The notes below the pieces were generated by a model. The model did no database searches, was not told the DNA's origin, and saw only the letters and a list, made by a program, of their open reading frames with translations. Of a DNA stretch of 64,000 nucleotides, positions 51,974-60,073 are shown piece by piece (within the stretch, counting starts at the first letter, position 1; each line of letters opens with the position of its first letter). Made by a program: the position numbers and the translations under genes. The stretch comes from CAZDDB01 sp963843285 (GTDB taxonomy: Bacteria; Acidobacteriota; HRBIN11; JAKEFK01), in contig CAWJJO010000002.1 in the NCBI GenBank assembly GCA_963843285.1, forward strand, positions 248,001-312,000, given 5' to 3'.

Positions 51974-52129
51974 TTGTGGCCCATTTTTGTTTTGCTTGGC
52001 AACAAAACCTGTTTTCGGTTTGTAGCGTCCGCGTCCCGCGGGCCTAGCTCGAGCTCAGGAGCCCGCCAGAGGCGGGCGTTACAAACGAATTCGTGAGGTC
52101 AAATCGCAGCAACACAAAAATGGCCCTTA
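51974..52129. mobile_element. MITE-like palindromic element, copy B (156 bp)
   Basis: Same element as 16001-16157, same orientation, about 85% identical by eye. The ends are GTGGCCCATTTTTG and CAAAAATGGCCCTTAC. The nested inner stem GTTTGTAGCGTCCGC/GGCGGGCGTTACAAAC is kept and partly improved by paired changes. No target-site duplication is seen. No ORF. The rest of the 331-base gap around it (51856-52186) holds a repeat fragment and nothing else. Confidence 0.75.
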
Positions 52130-52186
52130 CTGAACCCACGATAGGTTTCATGATTTTAGCATTCGAAAAGAAGACAAACCGATTGT

Positions 52187-53599
52187 TCAGTTGATCGGAA
52201 TCGAATCGCCCGGATTGACTTCTTGTTTGGCGATTGGAGAAGTCGTGCGGGCCCTGACATAAAGGATTACCGGGATGGCCAGGGCGACCAGCGTTCCGCC
52301 GATAATTTTTGCTTCGTAAATTAGTTTTGCCCTTGCATCTGCATCGGATGGAGGCATCAGGCTGATGATGATGGAGATCAAAGTTGCCGAGAACCCAAGA
52401 ACGCTGGAAGCGATTCCCGAAAGAGTCCAGGGCATCTGTTTCTTTTTCATGAAAGCAAAGTAGGCGACGAACAAATACAAGTAAGGAATGAAATATATGA
52501 TTACCGTTGCGCTCAGCAGAAGTGACCAGAATTGTTTTACCGTGGATCCTGCCGCCAGTAGCATGAAAAGAGTAGAGATTACACCCTGTACAAGAATGGA
52601 GACATAAGGAGTTGCCCACTTCGGGTGGATTTTTGATATGACCGGCGGAAGATACCGGTCCACACCGACCGCGTATAAAATTCTCCCGGATCCGGAGGAC
52701 CAGGCTCCAACTGCTCCAAAATTGCCAAGCATCAGCATGATTGCGACAAGGGCGGCAATCAGCGGAATGTGGAAGACCTTGGATTGTTCCGCGACCGCCT
52801 GAACCACGCCGCTGATCAAACTAATCTCTTCATGCGGCAGGGAAACAATCAACGCCAGTGTTCCTACCATATAGATAACGGTAGCAATTAAACCTGCTAC
52901 AAGAATTGAACGGGGGATGTTTGTTTCTGGATTTTTAACTTCTCCTCCCATGACTGTAATTAGCTCGAAACCGGCGAACGCAAAGCAGATGAGTGAGAAG
53001 AAGGTGATTGTGTCAAGACTGGCTTTTGGAATCAGATCCGACGCGGCAAACGGAGTGGCTGGTCCGTGTAGAGAAAGCAAAAGCGCTCCCAGCGCGATTA
53101 CGATTCCACCGGGAATCCAGGTAGCAATTCCGCCGATATTCTGAACCCATTTTCCGATCCGAAGTCCGATCATGTTCAAGATCAAAATGATCCAGAGCCA
53201 GACCAAACAGAACCAGAACACGTACGTTGGATTATCTTCCAGGCCGGCCCATTTCGAATACAAGATATAGGTTGCGTACCCGGCTGCTGTTGTCAGGACC
53301 GTTGGATAGTACGTGAGATTATTAAAGAAATAACACCAGCCGGACATGAACCCGTGAAACGGTCCAAGGGCATCTTTGGTCCATTGGTACAGGCCGCATT
53401 CAGCAGGCCATTTGCGCGATAGTTGCAGCAGTACAAATGCCTGAGGAAGGAAAAAAGTGGCGAATGCGAGAATCCACAACAGGATGGATGAGTATCCATT
53501 GGCAGCGGCAATGCTTACCCAACGCAATCCTATGATGGCCGTAATATGAAAAAAGACGAGATCCCAAAAACCAAGTTCCCGTTTCAGTCCGCTTGCCAC
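52187..53599 (-). CDS. APC-family amino acid permease
   Basis: A ~470-residue transporter with about twelve helices: start LGFWDLVFFHITAIIGLRWV, then SRKWPAECGLYQWTKDALGP, and FAFAGFELITVMGGEVKNPETN, the conserved APC segment. It probably imports an amino acid by proton symport; the substrate cannot be told. The start GTG at 53599 (ASGLKREL...) was chosen because codons back to 53692 run through a GC-rich hairpin repeat (CCGHGGPR). A TTG at 53614 is also possible. Confidence 0.88.
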   Translation of the reverse strand: MASGLKRELGFWDLVFFHITAIIGLRWVSIAAANGYSSILLWILAFATFFLPQAFVLLQLSRKWPAECGLYQWTKDALGPFHGFMSGWCYFFNNLTYYPTVLTTAAGYATYILYSKWAGLEDNPTYVFWFCLVWLWIILILNMIGLRIGKWVQNIGGIATWIPGGIVIALGALLLSLHGPATPFAASDLIPKASLDTITFFSLICFAFAGFELITVMGGEVKNPETNIPRSILVAGLIATVIYMVGTLALIVSLPHEEISLISGVVQAVAEQSKVFHIPLIAALVAIMLMLGNFGAVGAWSSGSGRILYAVGVDRYLPPVISKIHPKWATPYVSILVQGVISTLFMLLAAGSTVKQFWSLLLSATVIIYFIPYLYLFVAYFAFMKKKQMPWTLSGIASSVLGFSATLISIIISLMPPSDADARAKLIYEAKIIGGTLVALAIPVILYVRARTTSPIAKQEVNPGDSIPIN

Positions 53600-53625
53600 T
53601 GCGGTAATGTAACACAAATCCCGAG

Positions 53626-53772
53626 GGAATTGGAGTCGCGGGCCTCCGTGCCCGCAACAAGTGTCTATCAACTTCCGGCAAAGCGATTCCAACGCGGAGG
53701 GCGTGGAAAGCGCGGAGAAAAATCAAAATAGAATTTAGAAAAACTCTGCGTTCTTTGCGCTCTGCGGTGAAA
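53626..53772. repeat. Composite of two dispersed palindromic repeats
   Basis: GCGGGCctccgtGCCCGC (53638-53655) is followed by a longer inverted repeat: CCAACGCGGAGGGCGTGG... (from 53688) against AACTCTGCGTTCTTTGCGCTCTGCGGTGA (ending 53770). The second ends three bases before the stop codon of the oxidoreductase gene. Confidence 0.7.
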
Positions 53773-53774
53773 TC

Positions 53775-54416
53775 CTACTCCGCTTTGGCGGCGGCAAGTA
53801 CTTGCTCTACGAACATCGCTTCCGGCATAGCGCCTTCGATCACGGCACGGTCATTGATGATGATTCGCGGTACGGCCATCACCCGGTATTTGCGTGCGAG
53901 ATCGGGGAACTCGGTTGCTTCAATCGCTTCGGCGAGAATGTGTTCGCTTTCCATCGCCATCTTATGTGCCAGCAACACGGCCGACGGGCAGTGCGGTCAG
54001 GTCGGAGTAACAAAGACTTTCAAATGAAGCGGTTCCGTATGCGCGCGAATCTTTTCTTTGGAGGCCTCACTGAGTCCCGATTCGCGTTTTCCCACCGCAA
54101 CAACATCTTCCAGAAGACTCGCAAACTCATAACCGCCGGGCGCTCCGAAATAACGAATCCCGTAGTCGCGATCGCCTTCCACGATCAAGGCCGGCACACG
54201 TTCCACTTTGTATTTTTCCGCCCGGTCACGATCCACGTGCGGGTTCAGGATTTCCAACTTCAATCTCTCCGATAACGCGCAGAGAGCCCGCAGGAGCGCT
54301 TCTGTTTCAACGCAGGTATCGCAATTGAAGGTCTGAGTAAAAAGAACAAGCTTTACATCACTTGTAGCAGTGGAAAGCCGTTTTTTGATTTCCTGTTCAT
54401 CTTCCGGGGTAAACAC
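53775..54416 (-). CDS. Two-thioredoxin-fold oxidoreductase (PDO/glutaredoxin-like) with in-frame TGA at a catalytic Cys
   Basis: A 213-codon gene starting GTG (SD AGGAG, 5-base spacing). Two thioredoxin folds in tandem, as in archaeal/bacterial protein disulfide oxidoreductases. Unit 1: Cys32-x-x-Cys35 in FNCDTC and a cis-Pro in RVPALIVE. Unit 2: VFVTPT-[TGA]-PHCPSAV and a cis-Pro in VPRIIIN. Codon 140 (minus strand TGA = plus TCA 53997-53999) is just where the first Cys of the second C-x-x-C belongs. The 73 codons after it stay in frame, fully typical, to a normal TAG. This gives UxxC if TGA is read as selenocysteine. Otherwise it is a point mutation or read error (TGC or TGT to TGA). I see no convincing SECIS hairpin. 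Confidence 0.8.
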
Positions 54417-54458
54417 CTTTGCTCCTGATTCAGAATTATAATAAGCCTTGCTGCTGAA

Positions 54459-55004
54459 ATGACCAATAGCGAAGGATCTCTGCTGGATGAAGTGTTGCCC
54501 AATTACGATGTGGCAGCTGTCTATTCGATCCGCATCTCCGCTTCAGCCGAGCGGATATATGACGTGCTGCAGCGGGGAATTCCAAGCGGGGCGATTACAA
54601 AACTGCTGATGACTTTGCGTGGGTTGCCGCGGCGTTTTCGCGGTGAGCCGGAACACGTCCCGGAAGATGCTTTCTATCGTTTGAAACAACTGAAGGATCG
54701 GGAGGTAGTTGTGGGTATCGCCGGTCAATTCTGGAAACCTGTATCCACTCCTTTGCGGATCCGCAGTCTTGAGGAGTTTCTCGAATTTCAGCGGGATGGA
54801 TATTGCAAAGCAGCTATGAATCTTCGGATTCATCCGTTGGGTCCGGATCGTTGCAAAGTTACGACGGAGACCCGGGTAGAAGGATTCGGATCTGCAAAAC
54901 AGCAGTTCAAACGATACTGGCAAGTGATCGGTCCGTTCAGTGGAATCATTCGCCGCGAGATCCTTCGGAAGATCAAGAAGAAAGCAGAACTCTCGCAGAT
55001 GTGA
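54459..55004 (+). CDS. SRPBCC-like hypothetical protein
   Basis: A 181-residue soluble protein. The pattern VAAVYSIRISASAERIYDVL near the start and a long C-terminal helix (QFKRYWQVIGPFSGIIRREI) suggest an SRPBCC/START helix-grip fold, used to bind small hydrophobic ligands. No catalytic motif is visible and no signal peptide. It is divergent from the oxidoreductase gene (42 bp apart) and lacks a clear ribosome site. Confidence 0.7.
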   Translation: MTNSEGSLLDEVLPNYDVAAVYSIRISASAERIYDVLQRGIPSGAITKLLMTLRGLPRRFRGEPEHVPEDAFYRLKQLKDREVVVGIAGQFWKPVSTPLRIRSLEEFLEFQRDGYCKAAMNLRIHPLGPDRCKVTTETRVEGFGSAKQQFKRYWQVIGPFSGIIRREILRKIKKKAELSQM

Positions 55005-55081
55005 CAAAGAGATCTTCTCGTCTCAGTTATAAATTCACATGAACGTGACACTTTGTTTCAAAGATTCTGCACCAAATTCAC

Positions 55082-55109
55082 TTGTATTCAATCTTCCTGA
55101 TGTTACAAT
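55082..55109 (+). promoter_or_regulatory. Candidate promoter of the secreted-protein gene
   Basis: TTGTAT (55082-55087), 16-bp spacer, TACAAT (55104-55109). It would give a ~150-nt leader that contains the AATTCAG/CTGAATT hairpin. Confidence 0.4.
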
Positions 55110-55172
55110 AGCCACGTACTGGAGACTAAAATTCGATTCCATGAAATTTAACGGACAAGGAGTTTTCTCAAT

Positions 55173-55203
55173 AATTCAGTATGCGGGTTAGGCACGCTGA
55201 ATT
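55173..55203 (+). other. Hairpin in the leader of the secreted-protein gene
   Basis: Perfect 7-bp arms AATTCAG (55173-55179) and CTGAATT (55197-55203) with a 17-base loop. It lies 67 bp before the start codon. It may affect mRNA stability or translation; no known class fits. Confidence 0.35.
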
Positions 55204-55270
55204 AGGCAGCATAAACTTTTTTCTGTTATCAAGAAAACAAGAATTAAACAACGAAAATTGGAGGATTTCA

Positions 55271-55915
55271 ATGAGAAAGTTTCTTTTAGTAGCAGTTGGC
55301 TTGTGCCTTCTGATCGGTCTACAATCCGCAAACGCCGGCATTGTTGGCGATCTTGGCCAGTGCAAAGCATACAACGTCAACGTAATTGCCTATGATAAAT
55401 GTCCCAAAAGCGAAAACTCTCAACGGATTGCCGTGCTGGCCGACTTTACCAGTCCGATAACCAACGGAGACCCTATCAGCGTATACCTTAATAACAAAGA
55501 GAATACGATTTTGTTATTGCCTGCTCCTACAGGAGAGAGTTTCAGAGTTCTGGAAAGCAATGCCTGCGACGACGATGGAGCCCAATTTCAGTTACCATCA
55601 GATACGGCGGATACTTTTTATGTATTCGTTCGACTTGTGGGTGAACCCGGTAGCAAGCTTCAGCACTTCCTGTGTCGAACAGATACAGGTACAACTACAG
55701 TCATCTGTCAGAGTGGTCTAATCAGGGAGCGCTTTACAGGCAAGGGCTTTCCGGTATTCAATAATGTCACAAATGAGCTCTTGCAGCTCCCGAGCGGCGA
55801 ACAGCTGTTCGATACATCCGGGGAGGATTACTTCTGGGTCTGGAACACTCAAGGCAGGCCGCACGCGCAGGTATGGTTTATTGATCAAGTCTGCTTTGAT
55901 GCACTGCAAGAATAA
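55271..55915 (+). CDS. Secreted protein of unknown function, six cysteines
   Basis: A 214-residue protein with a clean signal peptide (MRKFLLVAVGLCLLIGLQSANAG). The mature part has six Cys spread over it (contexts GQCKAY, DKCPKS, SNACDDD, FLCRTD, VICQSG and QVCFDA), suggesting up to three disulfides outside the cytoplasm. No domain recognised; beta-rich by eye. The start follows GGAGGA. It has its own promoter, leader hairpin and terminator, so it is a single-gene unit. Confidence 0.85.
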   Translation: MRKFLLVAVGLCLLIGLQSANAGIVGDLGQCKAYNVNVIAYDKCPKSENSQRIAVLADFTSPITNGDPISVYLNNKENTILLLPAPTGESFRVLESNACDDDGAQFQLPSDTADTFYVFVRLVGEPGSKLQHFLCRTDTGTTTVICQSGLIRERFTGKGFPVFNNVTNELLQLPSGEQLFDTSGEDYFWVWNTQGRPHAQVWFIDQVCFDALQE

Positions 55916-55922
55916 TCCGGAA

Positions 55923-55957
55923 AAAAGGGAAGGGCAACTTGTCCTTCCCTTTTGTTT
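55923..55957 (+). terminator. Rho-independent terminator
   Basis: Stem AAAAGGGAAGG/CCTTCCCTTTT with a 9-base loop, followed by TTTTGTTTTT. It ends the secreted-protein transcript 8 bp after the stop. Confidence 0.85.
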
Positions 55958-56011
55958 TTCCTACCTTTACTGAAGCACGAACAACATTCGTGCTCCCCAT
56001 CGGAGGTCGTT

Positions 56012-57043
56012 ATTAAACGCAGTTTTTTTCTTCTGGTTGTTATTGTGGTTGTGACATCGCCATTATTCTCAGATGATCAAACGCCAAATGTGGTACTCCG
56101 CGACAGTTCCTTCGATTTTGGAACCGTCAGGAGAGGCGCTCAAGTGAATAGACCGATCACCTCCATAAGCAACAACGGCGATGCAGAGTTAGTGGTACAG
56201 GGCATGAGTGCATCAATGGCTGCAATAGTCTTGAAAATGCAACAACGAATTCCGCCGGGAGGTCAATCAGAAATTAGTATGGAGTTAGATACGGCCACAC
56301 TGAGCGGACCAGTCCAGGCCAATGTGATTATACAAACGAATGATCCTGCTTCGCCGGAACTCACGATCGATGTGAAAGGAAATGTGGAAAGTCAGATTGA
56401 AATGACTCCTCGTCCCGCCATACTTTTGACTGCGTTTCGTTGGCAAATTGAGGAAAAGGAGGGGAGCATCACTCTAACGAATAAAGGCAAAACACCTATT
56501 AAAGATATAGCAGTAAAAACGAGCGAAACCAATTTCACACCGAAAGTTACGACTCTCGAAGATGGGCAACGTTATCAGGTTACAGTGAAGTTAAATCCCA
56601 ATGCCCCCGCAGAGAAAACGGTTGCGCCTCTTACAATTCTTACGGATCAGGAACGTATTGTGATTCCGGTTTACACATTCTTAAAAGAAAAAGTGTATTT
56701 GAATCCGCCTTCCGTAGAGTTCGGGCTGATCGATTTAAAAGCGTTGGAAACGAATCCGTCAGCTGTGGATTATATGAAACACTCGGTCTTTGTATATCAA
56801 CACGGGGGAAAGGATTTCCAGATTCAAATCGAAGCTCCTGAATTCTTGAGGGTGGAGCGAACACCGCCACAGGGTGCAGGCGCAGTCATCGATATTCCGA
56901 GGCAAGGGCAAACGTCTGTTTTCGAGCTCATCGTTTCTCCAATCAAAGAAAAACTGAAAAAGGGAACGATTGAAACGACGATACGGGTCACCACCAATGA
57001 TCCGGATTTTCCTGTTGTGACGTCCCCGTTCAAGGCGAAGTAA
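56012..57043 (+). CDS. DUF1573-type exported protein, probable ATT start
   Basis: A ~343-residue protein. A signal peptide (KRSFFLLVVIVVVTSPLFSDD) follows, then three Ig-like beta-sandwich repeats, each with a 'FDFGTV..G..' or 'V.FG.I.L' opening and 'I.TNDPASPELTI'-type closing (seen at ~45-135 and the last ~110 residues). This is the DUF1573/ASH-like pattern of periplasmic proteins. The frame opens upstream at TTG 55952, inside a terminator, so it is a poor start. The only sensible start is ATT at 56012 (ATT AAA CGC), five bases after GGAGG. ATT starts are rare (infC is the known case), so this may be a real exception or a misread ATG. Confidence 0.8.
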   Translation: MKRSFFLLVVIVVVTSPLFSDDQTPNVVLRDSSFDFGTVRRGAQVNRPITSISNNGDAELVVQGMSASMAAIVLKMQQRIPPGGQSEISMELDTATLSGPVQANVIIQTNDPASPELTIDVKGNVESQIEMTPRPAILLTAFRWQIEEKEGSITLTNKGKTPIKDIAVKTSETNFTPKVTTLEDGQRYQVTVKLNPNAPAEKTVAPLTILTDQERIVIPVYTFLKEKVYLNPPSVEFGLIDLKALETNPSAVDYMKHSVFVYQHGGKDFQIQIEAPEFLRVERTPPQGAGAVIDIPRQGQTSVFELIVSPIKEKLKKGTIETTIRVTTNDPDFPVVTSPFKAK

Positions 57044-57125
57044 ATTGAAGTACTGCTCGCACTACAAAATTTCCGGAAATCCTGATTCCGGTTAAAGCAG
57101 AAATCCAATAATCGACTTCCACAGT

Positions 57126-57515
57126 TTGTTCATCGTTCTCCTGTTGTTTCTGGCCGTCTGTCTGGCTGTATTTGTTGTTATAGCCCGTAAGGGCCGTCTT
57201 TTGCGAAAGAGTCAGCCTCTCCCTCCGGAAGCAAACAAGGCATTTCTGGAATGGAGCGACAGCAATAGACGCGTGGAAGTGATCAGCCCGTTCTATTTCG
57301 GTAGAAGTCAAGAGAGCGATGTGGTTTTGACTTCAGCAAACGCGGAGTTTGAAGTCTGCATTTTCTTCCACAACAACCGGTTTGCTTTTCAGACTCTGCA
57401 AGAGGGAGCGGAAGTGAGGGTAAATGGACAGGAAATGTTGGCCGGCTACTTATCGGACGGCGACCGACTTCAAATCGCCGGACAGGAATTTATTCTGCGG
57501 ATGAATTATTCGTAG
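57126..57515 (+). CDS. Single-pass membrane protein with FHA-like domain
   Basis: A 129-residue protein. An N-terminal helix (FIVLLLFLAVCLAVFVVIAR) is followed by a domain with FYFGRSQESDVVLTSANAE and RVNGQEMLAGYLSDGDRLQI, the FHA pattern (GR..., then N-G and L.DGD). FHA domains bind phosphothreonine, and a Hanks kinase is encoded at 48382. The start is TTG at 57126, without a clear ribosome site; no ATG is in frame. It ends 10 bases into the next gene, which is on the other strand. Confidence 0.65.
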   Translation: MFIVLLLFLAVCLAVFVVIARKGRLLRKSQPLPPEANKAFLEWSDSNRRVEVISPFYFGRSQESDVVLTSANAEFEVCIFFHNNRFAFQTLQEGAEVRVNGQEMLAGYLSDGDRLQIAGQEFILRMNYS

Positions 57516-58057
57516 GTTTGCAGCAGCCACTGACCTCTGCGGTGCACAAAGATGAAGGTGGTGCTCCCTGTACCGTACGAACGGGAGACAGAATCCGATT
57601 CCAGAAATTTTTCATAGGGCACAATCACCTTTGCCTGATAGGGTGTGGCTGCATCGCCGGTCCGCACTAATCCGTATACAGCCTTCTTCAGGTTGTATTC
57701 TTGACGCAGTCCAAACTGGGTACCATCTTTAGGCGTTTCTGCCGCGTTCTTGATCCGGTTGATGATGTCAAGCAGGGATGGCTGCAATTCCACTTTCATT
57801 TTCTCAACGGTCATATCATCCTGCTTTGTTACCGCTCCCGGAAGTTCTGCGGGCGCAGTTTGCGCAGGCATCTGTTTTTCCAATTCCTTGTGGAGAGATT
57901 GGACTTCTTGTCTTAACTTTGCATTTTCTTGAAGTAAGAGCCGGACGTCCTTCTGCATTTCTTCGATACGCGGATCCTTTTCTTCCTTCCGGCATGCTGC
58001 AATGAACAGAAAAAGAATCACAAGAAAAAAGAAAGAGAAATTCAGAAAAGACTTCAT
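57506..58057 (-). CDS. Coiled-coil lipoprotein, unknown
   Basis: A 183-residue protein with lipobox IAAC|RK (about residue 22). A ~40-residue heptad region (QKDVRLLLQENAKLRQEVQS...) follows, then a globular domain ending IFVHRRGQWLLQTYE, which may be NTF2-like. The coiled coil suggests a dimer on the periplasmic side. Function not known. Convergent with the FHA-like gene, overlapping by 10 bases. Confidence 0.75.
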   Translation of the reverse strand: MKSFLNFSFFFLVILFLFIAACRKEEKDPRIEEMQKDVRLLLQENAKLRQEVQSLHKELEKQMPAQTAPAELPGAVTKQDDMTVEKMKVELQPSLLDIINRIKNAAETPKDGTQFGLRQEYNLKKAVYGLVRTGDAATPYQAKVIVPYEKFLESDSVSRSYGTGSTTFIFVHRRGQWLLQTYE

Positions 58058-58082
58058 GCAATTCGGATGGTAGGAATGATTG

Positions 58083-58114
58083 GCCGGGAGCTGCGATATT
58101 CCGCCGCTCCCGGC
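58083..58114. other. GC-rich hairpin between two minus-strand genes
   Basis: A perfect 9-bp stem GCCGGGAGC/GCTCCCGGC extended inward by GCG/CGC past one mismatch, loop ATATTC. No T-run follows on the minus strand, so it is not a standard terminator for the HU gene; it may still stabilise the HU mRNA 3' end. Confidence 0.6.
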
Positions 58115-58144
58115 ACCAAAAAATGGAACGATTCGAAAATCGTA

Positions 58145-58426
58145 CTACTTCATCTTGGAAACAAGCTTTTTCAACTGCTTGCCGGGCTTGAACTTTGGAA
58201 TGCGTTTGGCAGCGATCTTGATCGCCTTTCTCGTCTTCGGGTTCATCCCCATTCTCGCTTTGCGCATTGCGGTCCCGAATGTGCCAAAACCAACGAGTGC
58301 CACTTTCTGACCCTTGCGCATCGTATCGCCAATTGCATCCAAGGTTGCCTGCAGCGCAGTTCCTGCCTGCTTCTTGCTCAGCTTTGCACTTTTTGCAATC
58401 GCTGCAACTAAGTCGTTCTTATTCAA
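58145..58426 (-). CDS. HU-family DNA-binding protein
   Basis: A 93-residue nucleoid protein: NKNDLVAAIAKSAKLSKKQA, VGFGTFGTAMRKARMGMNPKT and a basic C-terminal tail. The DNA-binding beta arms end in an RMGMNPKT segment in place of the usual R.G.NP.T, so only small changes. The start codon is TTG at 58426 behind a perfect AGGAGG five bases away. It packs and bends DNA. Confidence 0.95.
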   Translation of the reverse strand: MNKNDLVAAIAKSAKLSKKQAGTALQATLDAIGDTMRKGQKVALVGFGTFGTAMRKARMGMNPKTRKAIKIAAKRIPKFKPGKQLKKLVSKMK

Positions 58427-58522
58427 ATGATCCTCCTGACTAATTTAAGTTGATGGGTCTGAGACACTGCATTCTACCAGCGAAAAAGCAAAATGCAAAG
58501 AGAATTTTGTTTCACGAAAGCA

Positions 58523-58550
58523 TTGACTTTCAAAGACAGCTTACTAGAAT
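58523..58550 (+). promoter_or_regulatory. Promoter of tRNA-Glu
   Basis: TTGACT (58523-58528), 16-bp spacer, TAGAAT (58545-58550), 23 bases before the tRNA. Confidence 0.65.
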
Positions 58551-58573
58551 TAAGAAGCGCAATTTTCCCATTT

Positions 58574-58646
58574 GGCGGTATCGTCTAGGGGACCAGGACG
58601 GGTGGTTCTCAGCCATCAAACCGGGGTTCGAATCCCCGTACCGCTA
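58574..58646 (+). tRNA. tRNA-Glu (CTC)
   Basis: 73 nt. The anticodon arm GGTGG-TTCTCAG-CCATC gives anticodon CTC. The acceptor GGCGGTA/TACCGCT pairs with a G-T at position 1. T-arm GGGG-TTCGAAT-CCCC. D-region TCGTCTAG, typical of tRNA-Glu. CCA not encoded. Confidence 0.93.
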
Positions 58647-58649
58647 TAA

Positions 58650-58743
58650 GAACTCACCGCAGAGACGCTGAGTACGCAGAGTTAGGAAGAAATAAAATAG
58701 ACTCTTTCTTGCCTCTGCGTTCTTTGCGTCTCTGAGGTGAATT
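58650..58743. repeat. Dispersed inverted repeat (CACCGCAGAGACGC type)
   Basis: The left arm ACTCACCGCAGAGACGCTGA (58651-) pairs with the right arm GCGTCTCTGAGGTGAATTC (to ~58743), with an A/T-rich loop. It fills the space from tRNA-Glu to the stop codon of citrate synthase and matches the inverted repeat at 53688. Confidence 0.75.
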
Positions 58744-58744
58744 C

Positions 58745-60034
58745 TTATCCTCTCGCCGACATGGGGACGTAGTCGCGGCGATCATGACCGAGGTAGATCT
58801 GGCGCGGACGCGCGATCTTTTGTTCCTGATCTCCCACCATTTCAATCCATTGCGCGACCCATCCGGCGGTTCGAGGAATTGCAAACAGCACAGGAAAGAT
58901 GGTGATGGGAAAGCCCAGTGCCTGATAGATCAGACCTGAATAAAAATCCACATTCGGGTACAGACGGCGTTTGATGAAATATTCTTCTTCCAGCGCAATC
59001 CGTTCCAGCTCCAGCGCGATTTCAATCATTGGATTCTTTCCAGTAACTTCAAACACTTCATCCGCCATCCGTTTGATAATGCGGGCACGCGGATCATAGT
59101 TCTTGTACACACGATGACCGAATCCCATCAGACGGCCTTCGCCGCGCTTGACTCCCTCGATAAATGCAGGAATCTTGTCTTTGGATCCGATTTCCGTAAG
59201 CATTCTCAGTACCGCTTCATTCGCGCCGCCATGCAGCGGACCGTAGAGCGCGGCAGCGGCAGCGGCAGTGGCGGAATACGGATCGACATGCGAGCTGCCC
59301 ACGTTGCGCATTGCGTTTGTGCTGCAATTCTGCTCATGATCGGCATGGAGGATGAACAAGACATCCAGCGCCCGTTCCAGCACGGGATCCGGTTTGTACT
59401 TCAATTCAGTCTTTTTGAACAGCATGTTTAGAAAATTTCCCGTGTAGTCCAGGTCGTTGTCGGGATACGCGTACGGCATGCCGATGCTGTGACGGTATGC
59501 AAAAGCGGCTAGAGTCGGCATCTTGGCCAGAAGCCGGTAGGTTTGCAGCGTTCTGGAATTCGCGTCCATGATGTTGTGCGCGTCCGGATAGAACGTGCTC
59601 AATGCGGCCACAGTGCTGACGAGCATTCCCATCGGATGAGCATCGTAATGAAACCCATCAATGAATTTCTCGATGTTCCTGTGGATGATTGTGTGATGGG
59701 TAATGTTGTAAATCCAATCTTCCAATTGTTTTGGATTGGGAAGCTCACCATAAATAATGAGATAAGCCGTTTCTACAAACGTGCTCTTCTCCGCGAGCTG
59801 CTCGATCGGATAACCACGGTAGTTGAGAATCCCTTTATCTCCATCGATGTAGGTAATGCGGCTCTGACAGGAAGCAGTATTCAAGAATCCTGGATCGTAG
59901 CTGACCAATCCAAGGTCGTCACCACCGGTCTTGATCTGGCGCAAATCTGCACATCGAATGGCGCCGTCATGGATGGGGATGGAATACGATTTCCCTGTCC
60001 GATTATCTGTAATGGTCAGCGTATTCTCTTTCAT
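58745..60034 (-). CDS. gltA: Citrate synthase (type II, hexameric form)
   Basis: A 429-residue TCA-cycle enzyme that condenses acetyl-CoA and oxaloacetate. Active-site His residues in HADHEQNCST, GPLHGGANE and GFGHRVYKNYDPRA; the catalytic Asp lies in VDFYSG. RTAGWVAQWIE ends the small domain. The length of ~430 and the N-terminal beta-strand domain (TLTITDNRTGKSYSIP) mark the NADH-sensitive Gram-negative form. It is flanked by a repeat and an unknown exported protein. Confidence 0.97.
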   Translation of the reverse strand: MKENTLTITDNRTGKSYSIPIHDGAIRCADLRQIKTGGDDLGLVSYDPGFLNTASCQSRITYIDGDKGILNYRGYPIEQLAEKSTFVETAYLIIYGELPNPKQLEDWIYNITHHTIIHRNIEKFIDGFHYDAHPMGMLVSTVAALSTFYPDAHNIMDANSRTLQTYRLLAKMPTLAAFAYRHSIGMPYAYPDNDLDYTGNFLNMLFKKTELKYKPDPVLERALDVLFILHADHEQNCSTNAMRNVGSSHVDPYSATAAAAAALYGPLHGGANEAVLRMLTEIGSKDKIPAFIEGVKRGEGRLMGFGHRVYKNYDPRARIIKRMADEVFEVTGKNPMIEIALELERIALEEEYFIKRRLYPNVDFYSGLIYQALGFPITIFPVLFAIPRTAGWVAQWIEMVGDQEQKIARPRQIYLGHDRRDYVPMSARG

Positions 60035-60073
60035 CTCATATCCTGAAACAGTGGAGCACGGGCTCCGGTTCTT

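Noticed and set aside
51856..52186. Hidden gene in the gap beside the second MITE copy
   Set aside because: No ORF of useful size or motif in any frame; only repeats.
53775..53978. Separate short ORF (67 codons) starting at an ATG after the TGA
   Set aside because: It would begin in the middle of a thioredoxin fold without a ribosome site. The one-gene reading with a TGA codon, or an error there, explains the data better.
53930..53996. Possible SECIS element after the TGA
   Set aside because: The only hairpin (TGCC...GGCA arms) has mismatches, and its loop is closer to the TGA than usual. It is noted as weak and not listed as a feature.
58083..58114. Terminator of the HU gene
   Set aside because: The hairpin is good, but no T-tract follows on the minus strand; listed as a plain hairpin.
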